Source: Desulfobacteraceae bacterium
Lineage (GTDB): Bacteria; Desulfobacterota; Desulfobacteria; Desulfobacterales; Desulfococcaceae
Direction of reading: 5' to 3'
NCBI GenBank assembly: GCA_011390315.1
Contig: JAABSQ010000609.1
Coordinates: forward strand, 1 to 38,559
DNA length: 38,559 nucleotides
Shown here: piece by piece, positions 34,098 to 38,559 of the stretch
How positions within the stretch are numbered: position 1 is the stretch's first letter
How the letters are laid out: each line of letters starts with the position of its first letter
Made by a program: the position numbers and the translations under genes
The notes under the pieces: model-generated
What the model was told of the DNA's origin: nothing
Seen by the model: the letters and a program-made list of their open reading frames with translations, nothing else
Databases searched by the model: none

Positions 34098-36761
34098 ATG
34101 TTGAGATCCCCGGAATTTAAAAGGCTGAAGCTGCTCCTCCTTATCCCTCTTCTTTTGTGGATCGCATGGGCGGGACAACCCCGACCGGTGTTCGGTCTCG
34201 AAACGGTCCAGGTGGCGGTGCTCCCATTCCAGATCAACGCTCTCGAGGGCCGGGACTACCTTCGGGAACGGCTTCCGGAGGTGGTTCGCTCCTTTCTCGA
34301 ACAGGAGGGCGCCGGGGTGGTCGATCCGAACCTTCCCGAAGGGGTCTCCTGGACCGACGCGACCCGCCAGGCCGGAGGGATTCGATCCTTCGGACTGCGT
34401 CAGGGCGCCGACTATGTCATCTGGGGGAGCCTGACCCGGGTCGGACAGAAGATCAGCATCGATGCCAAAATGATACCCACCTTCGGTCAGGAGCCGCCGT
34501 CGGTCTTCTATGTGGAGGGGACCGGCATCGAAAACCTGACCCGAATCGTGCGGCAGCTGGTGGATGAGCTCTCCTCCCGCCTGTTCAAGCAGGAACGGGT
34601 GACCCGGATTCGAATCGAAGGAAACCAGCGGATCGAATCGGACGCCATCGACCGGGTGATTAAAACCCGTCCCGGGGATGTTTTCCTGGCCAAAAGCCTG
34701 TCCGAGGATCTGAAGGCGGTCTATCGAATGGGATATTTCGAAGACATCCGCATCGAAGCCGAGGATTCCCCTCAAGGAAAGATCATTACCTTTCGGGTGA
34801 CGGAAAAGCCGACCATTCGACGGATCGAGGTCACCGGCAACCGCCTCTATAAAGATGATGAGATTCGAGAGAGCCTCAATATTCGAACCGGTTCCATTCT
34901 CAATATCTTTATGATCCGGAGCAATCTCCGGCGCATCGAATCCCTGTACCGGGAGAAAAACTATCACAATGTGCGGGTGGATTATGAAATTCATCCGCTC
35001 GACAACAACCAGGCCGATCTCGAATTCATCATCGATGAAGGGGAAAAGGTTCGAATCCGGGAGATCCGGTTCGCGGGCAACAGCGCCTATTCGGAGGATG
35101 ACCTCAAAAACCTGATGAAGACCTCCGAAAAGGGGTTCTGGTCCTGGATCACCGCCTCCGGAGAGCTGAACCAGGAAGACCTCAACCAGGATGTGGCCCG
35201 GCTCACCGCCTTCTATCACAACAACGGGTATATCGAGGCCCGGGTGGGGGATCCCCGGGTAGAGTACCAGGGGAACTGGATCTATGTTACCATCAGAATC
35301 GATGAGGGGTCCCGGTTCCGGGTGGGAAAAGTGGACCTCAGCGGGGACCTGGTCATCCCGGAACCGGTCCTGATGGATCAGCTCGGGATTACCGATGAAA
35401 CCTTTTACAACCGCGAGGTGGTTCGAAATGATGTCCTGAAGCTGTCGGATATCTATTCGGACGAGGGATACGCCTATGCCGACATCACCCCCCGGATCAA
35501 CAAGAATCCGGAAGCGTTCACGGTGGATCTCACCTATCAGATCGACAAGAAAGCCCTGGTCTATTTTGAAAGGATCATCATCTCCGGGAACACCAAAACC
35601 CGCGACAAAGTGATTCGGCGGCAGCTGGAGGTTTTTGAAAAAGGGCTGTACAGCGGCCGGCGCCTGAAACGGGGGGTTCGAAATCTTCACCGCCTCGATT
35701 ATTTCGAAGACATCAACATCAACACCGCCAAAGGCTCGGCGGAGGATCAGATGATTCTGGAAATCGGCGTGACCGAAAAACCCACCGGCACCTTCAGTTT
35801 CGGCGGCGGGTACAGCAGCGTCGACAATCTCTTCGCCATGGCCTCCATATCCCAGAGAAACCTGTTCGGCCGGGGCCAGGTTCTTCAGTTCCGGGCCGAC
35901 GTGGGCGGCAAATCGAGCCGGTTCACCCTCAGTTTTACCGAACCCTGGCTCTTTGATATCCCTCTGTCTGCAGGTATCGACCTCTACAACTGGGAGCGGG
36001 ACTATGATACCTATGACCGGGAGAGCATGGGGGGCGCGGTCCGGTTCGGATATCCGGTCTTCGATTTCACCCGGGCCTATCTCAGCTACCGGTATGACAT
36101 CAGCGATATCACCGATATCGATGAAAACGCCTCCTCCCAGATCAAGGACCTGGAAGGCGAAAACGTGACCAGCAGCATTACCGCCTCCCTTCGGTATGAT
36201 TCCCGGGACCGGGCCTTTAACCCGACCGAAGGGGGAAGCCACAGCGTCAGTGTGGAATACGCCGGGTTGGGCGGGGATATCGCCTTTACCAAGTATCTGG
36301 CCGAGACCGGTCAATACATCCCCCTTTTCTGGGAGACCGTGGGGTTTCTCCATGCCGAAGGCGGATACGTGACCGAAAATTCCGGCGGAAACCTGCCCGA
36401 CTACGAAAGATTTTATCTGGGCGGCATCAATTCGCTTCGGGGCTTCGACTGGCGGGATATCAGCCTCTTCGACGAAGACGGCGCTCAGGTCGGCGGGTTC
36501 AAATATATTCAGTTCAATGCGGAATTCATCCTCCCGCTGATCAAAAAAGCGGGATTGGTCGGGGTGCTCTTTTACGATACCGGAAACGTCTTTGACGACT
36601 CCGAAACCATTCGATTCGACGAGCTTCGTGAAAGCGCCGGATTCGGTTTTCGGTGGTATTCTCCCATGGGGCCGATTCGAATCGAATACGGGTATGTGCT
36701 GGATCAGCAGGAAGGTGAAGACAGCGGGCGATGGGAATTCGCCATGGGAAGCGCCTTTTAG
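34098..36761 (+). CDS. bamA: Outer-membrane protein assembly factor BamA with an extra N-terminal domain
   Basis: BamA folds and inserts outer-membrane proteins. The 887-residue product has a signal peptide (to about residue 33). An extra domain of about 130 residues (VQVAVLPFQ ... GADYVIWGSL) that resembles TolB-N/CsgG-type folds comes next. Then come five POTRA domains (from VTRIRIEGNQRIES) and the beta-barrel with YLGGINSLRGFDWRDISL near residue 775. It ends in Phe, as barrel beta-signals do. It starts 7 bases after lolD. A 7-bp hairpin follows in the gap to skp. Confidence 0.95.
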   Translation: MLRSPEFKRLKLLLLIPLLLWIAWAGQPRPVFGLETVQVAVLPFQINALEGRDYLRERLPEVVRSFLEQEGAGVVDPNLPEGVSWTDATRQAGGIRSFGLRQGADYVIWGSLTRVGQKISIDAKMIPTFGQEPPSVFYVEGTGIENLTRIVRQLVDELSSRLFKQERVTRIRIEGNQRIESDAIDRVIKTRPGDVFLAKSLSEDLKAVYRMGYFEDIRIEAEDSPQGKIITFRVTEKPTIRRIEVTGNRLYKDDEIRESLNIRTGSILNIFMIRSNLRRIESLYREKNYHNVRVDYEIHPLDNNQADLEFIIDEGEKVRIREIRFAGNSAYSEDDLKNLMKTSEKGFWSWITASGELNQEDLNQDVARLTAFYHNNGYIEARVGDPRVEYQGNWIYVTIRIDEGSRFRVGKVDLSGDLVIPEPVLMDQLGITDETFYNREVVRNDVLKLSDIYSDEGYAYADITPRINKNPEAFTVDLTYQIDKKALVYFERIIISGNTKTRDKVIRRQLEVFEKGLYSGRRLKRGVRNLHRLDYFEDININTAKGSAEDQMILEIGVTEKPTGTFSFGGGYSSVDNLFAMASISQRNLFGRGQVLQFRADVGGKSSRFTLSFTEPWLFDIPLSAGIDLYNWERDYDTYDRESMGGAVRFGYPVFDFTRAYLSYRYDISDITDIDENASSQIKDLEGENVTSSITASLRYDSRDRAFNPTEGGSHSVSVEYAGLGGDIAFTKYLAETGQYIPLFWETVGFLHAEGGYVTENSGGNLPDYERFYLGGINSLRGFDWRDISLFDEDGAQVGGFKYIQFNAEFILPLIKKAGLVGVLFYDTGNVFDDSETIRFDELRESAGFGFRWYSPMGPIRIEYGYVLDQQEGEDSGRWEFAMGSAF

Positions 36762-36832
36762 AGCACCATTATCTTAAAACCTGAAAGCGGAACCGGAACA
36801 CGGTTCCTGAATTTAAATGAGGAGGGTATTCC

Positions 36833-37348
36833 ATGAAAGCAGTCCGAATCGCTTTTGTGACGGCGATCATCAGCCTGATGTGGGTGAGTGTTTCTTTGGG
36901 CGCCGATGCCAAAATCGGCATCGTCGATTTTGAACGCATTATCCAGGAATCGACCGCGGGCAGGGCCGCCCGGGCCGAAATCGAAAAGGAGAAAGAGCGG
37001 ATCGAGTCGAGTTTGAGGGAGACCGGCCGGGAAATCGAGGATCTCAAAAGCAAACTGGAGGCCGAGGCCCTGGTGATGAGCCGGGAGATGCGGGAGCAAA
37101 AAGGACGTGAGTTCCGGATCAAGGTCAACGACTTCAAAGAGCTTCAAAAGAAAAACGCCCAGGATTTCAGGATTTTCGAAGCCAAAATCATCCAGCGGAT
37201 ACAAAAGGACGTATATGAGATTGTCAAACAGATCGGAGAAAAAGGGAATTATCTTTTGATCATTGAAAAGGGTGCGGTGCTCTATTATCCGAATGCCATC
37301 GATGTCACGGATGAGCTTCTGAAACGGTATAACGCCAAAAGCCGGTAA
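36833..37348 (+). CDS. skp: OmpH/Skp family periplasmic chaperone
   Basis: The 171-residue product has a signal peptide (cleaved near SLGADA), then KIGIVDFERIIQES and a long charged coiled coil (residues about 45-125) typical of the Skp tentacles. The C-terminus YLLIIEKGAVLYYPNAIDVTDELL is the usual OmpH end. It holds unfolded outer-membrane proteins for BamA, encoded just upstream. GAGGAGGG lies before the ATG. Confidence 0.92.
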   Translation: MKAVRIAFVTAIISLMWVSVSLGADAKIGIVDFERIIQESTAGRAARAEIEKEKERIESSLRETGREIEDLKSKLEAEALVMSREMREQKGREFRIKVNDFKELQKKNAQDFRIFEAKIIQRIQKDVYEIVKQIGEKGNYLLIIEKGAVLYYPNAIDVTDELLKRYNAKSR

Positions 37349-37379
37349 TCGAGCATTTCTTAAATTGAGGTGGGTTTAC

Positions 37380-38402
37380 ATGCGGATATCCCTGAAAGAG
37401 ATCGCCGATGCGGTGGACGGACGGCTGAACGGAGATCCGGATATGAGGATCGAGGGGGTGTCTCCCTTTGAAAGCGCCGGGCCGGACCAGATCACAATGG
37501 CCGGAACCCCGAAGTTTCTGAAGCGGATCAGTGACACCCAAGCCGGGGCCGTGATCGTGCCCATGAAGTGCGAAGCTGCCGAAAAACCGCTGGTTCGGGT
37601 GAAAAACCCCCAGGTGGCCTTCGCCCGGGTGGTGGAGTTGTTTCACCCCCGCCCGGTTCCCGAAGACTTCATCAGCCCCCGCGCCCATATCGGCGACCAT
37701 TTTTCGGCCGGTGAAAAGGTTACGGTATCCCACGGGGTGGTCATCGGCGACCGGGTTTCCGTAGGAGACCGGGTCCGACTGCATCCCGGGGTGGTGATCG
37801 GGGATGGGGTGATCATCGGCAGCGATGTGGAAATTTATCCCAATGTCACTATTCGGGATAAATGCTGTATCGGGAGCCGGGTGATCATCCATGCGGGCGC
37901 CGTCATCGGAAGCGACGGGTTCGGTTTCGCTCCGGACGGGGAACGATACCACAAGATTCCCCACACCGGCATCGTTCGCATCGACGATGATGTGGAAATC
38001 GGAGCGCTGAATGCCATCGACCGGGCGACCTTCGGAGAAACCCGGATTCAAAAGGGGGTCAAGACCGACAACCTGGTTCACATCGCCCATAATGTAACGA
38101 TCGGCGAAAACACGGTGCTGGTGGCCCAGGTGGGGATTTCCGGATCCACCACCATCGGCCGGCACGCCATTCTGGCGGGCCAGGCCGGGGTTTCAGGCCA
38201 TTTGAACATCGGAAACAACGTCACCATCGGCCCTCAGGCCGGGGTTGCCAAATCGATTCCCGATGACAGTATCATGTCCGGTTCTCCGGAGATGCCCCAT
38301 TCCCGATGGCTTCGCGTGCAGACGGTCGTTCCCAGACTGCCGGAGATGAAAAAACAGATTGCCGAACTGGAAAGGCGATTGAAAGCCCTGGAGGACAAAT
38401 GA
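37380..38402 (+). CDS. lpxD: UDP-3-O-acylglucosamine N-acyltransferase LpxD
   Basis: It adds the amide-linked acyl chain in lipid A synthesis. The 340-residue product has the N-terminal uridine-binding domain and a left-handed beta-helix of hexapeptide repeats (GVVIGD, VSVGDR and similar, residues about 105-290). The catalytic His is in NLVHIAHNV. It ends in a helical tail. ATG 37380 with GAGG upstream is preferred to the TTG at 37365. It overlaps fabZ by 4 bases (ATGA). Confidence 0.96.
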   Translation: MRISLKEIADAVDGRLNGDPDMRIEGVSPFESAGPDQITMAGTPKFLKRISDTQAGAVIVPMKCEAAEKPLVRVKNPQVAFARVVELFHPRPVPEDFISPRAHIGDHFSAGEKVTVSHGVVIGDRVSVGDRVRLHPGVVIGDGVIIGSDVEIYPNVTIRDKCCIGSRVIIHAGAVIGSDGFGFAPDGERYHKIPHTGIVRIDDDVEIGALNAIDRATFGETRIQKGVKTDNLVHIAHNVTIGENTVLVAQVGISGSTTIGRHAILAGQAGVSGHLNIGNNVTIGPQAGVAKSIPDDSIMSGSPEMPHSRWLRVQTVVPRLPEMKKQIAELERRLKALEDK

Positions 38403-38559
38403 AAGAAGAGGCCAAGGAAGCGGTGAACCGTCGGTACGGGATCGGGGAGATCATGCGGTTTTTGCCCCATCGATATCCTTTTCTTCTGGTGGATCGGATT
38501 CTGGAAGTGGTTCCCGGAGAGAAGATCATCGCCCTGAAGAACGTGACCTTCAATGAGCC
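38399..38559 (+). CDS. fabZ: 3-hydroxyacyl-ACP dehydratase FabZ, N-terminal part (cut by window end)
   Basis: Starting at the ATG that overlaps the lpxD stop, the frame encodes [20 protein letters not shown], with the catalytic His of the FabZ active site, and continues to the window end through [14 protein letters not shown]. It dehydrates hydroxyacyl-ACP in fatty-acid synthesis. The ORF track lacks it because it is incomplete. The lpxD-fabZ order is the standard one. Confidence 0.95.
   Translation, partial: MKEEAKEAVNRRYGIGEIMRFLPHRYPFLLVDRILEVVPGEKIIALKNVTFNE

Noticed and set aside
36806-36826. Terminator or attenuator between bamA and skp
   Set aside because: GGAACCG/CGGTTCC is only 7 bp and is not followed by a T run; genes on both sides belong to one functional string.

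Overview
The window is a GC-rich chromosomal segment from a Gram-negative bacterium. The mix of genes fits a Desulfobacterota (former deltaproteobacterial, sulfate-reducer-like) genome: MinCDE, a LolCD-BamA-Skp-LpxD-FabZ envelope operon, a chemotaxis island with two CheA, two CheD and several CheX/CheY copies, a two-cluster ferredoxin of the anaerobe type behind an FNR/HcpR-like site, a CHASE2-cyclase and a DASS transporter. Placement is inferred from gene content and protein style only; no rRNA or tRNA gene was seen.

Layout. 1-2.2 kb: the C-terminal tail of a lipocalin-like (AttH/CrtC) protein, then a near-consensus sigma70 promoter and minC-minD-minE. 2.2-5 kb (minus strand): a ferredoxin-type protein with an FNR-family operator, a degenerate repeat cluster, a Uma2-family nuclease and an unrecognised protein. 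5.1-7.4 kb: a CHASE2-adenylate cyclase gene split by a +1 frameshift. 7.4-9.6 kb (minus): panC-metK with its promoter and terminator. 9.65-9.77 kb: a 107-bp non-coding element with 23-bp perfect terminal inverted repeats and an 8-bp flanking direct repeat (MITE-like). 9.9-13.3 kb (plus): small membrane protein, YkgJ-type cysteine-cluster protein, HD-domain metalloprotein, crotonase-fold protein and TerD-like protein. 13.5-15.6 kb (minus): CBS-domain protein plus DASS transporter. 16-18.2 kb (plus): HD nucleotidase-like protein, a SlyD-like/methyltransferase fusion and a PNPOx-like protein. 18.3-28.6 kb (minus): eleven-gene chemotaxis operon in transcription order cheW, STAS, cheA, cheY, cheA, cheR, cheD, cheY, cheX, cheB, cheD. 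29-30.5 kb (plus, divergent): cheY, cheY, cheX. 30.5 kb to end (plus): lysS, lolC/E, lolD, bamA, skp, lpxD and the start of fabZ.

Function. The chemotaxis block carries a complete signalling core (two kinases, coupling protein, four receivers, CheR/CheB/CheD adaptation enzymes and two CheX-type phosphatases) but no receptor or motor gene in view, so it must work with receptors encoded elsewhere. The last operon links lipoprotein release (LolCD), outer-membrane protein insertion (BamA, Skp) and lipid A/fatty-acid synthesis (LpxD, FabZ).

The most notable signals are the MITE-like element, the SlyD-methyltransferase fusion, CheA with two phosphotransfer domains, the overlapping divergent promoters at the chemotaxis intergenic region, the FNR-like operator, the cyclase frameshift and an apparent ATC start codon for panC. 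I saw no CRISPR array, prophage, intact insertion sequence or obvious new defence system.
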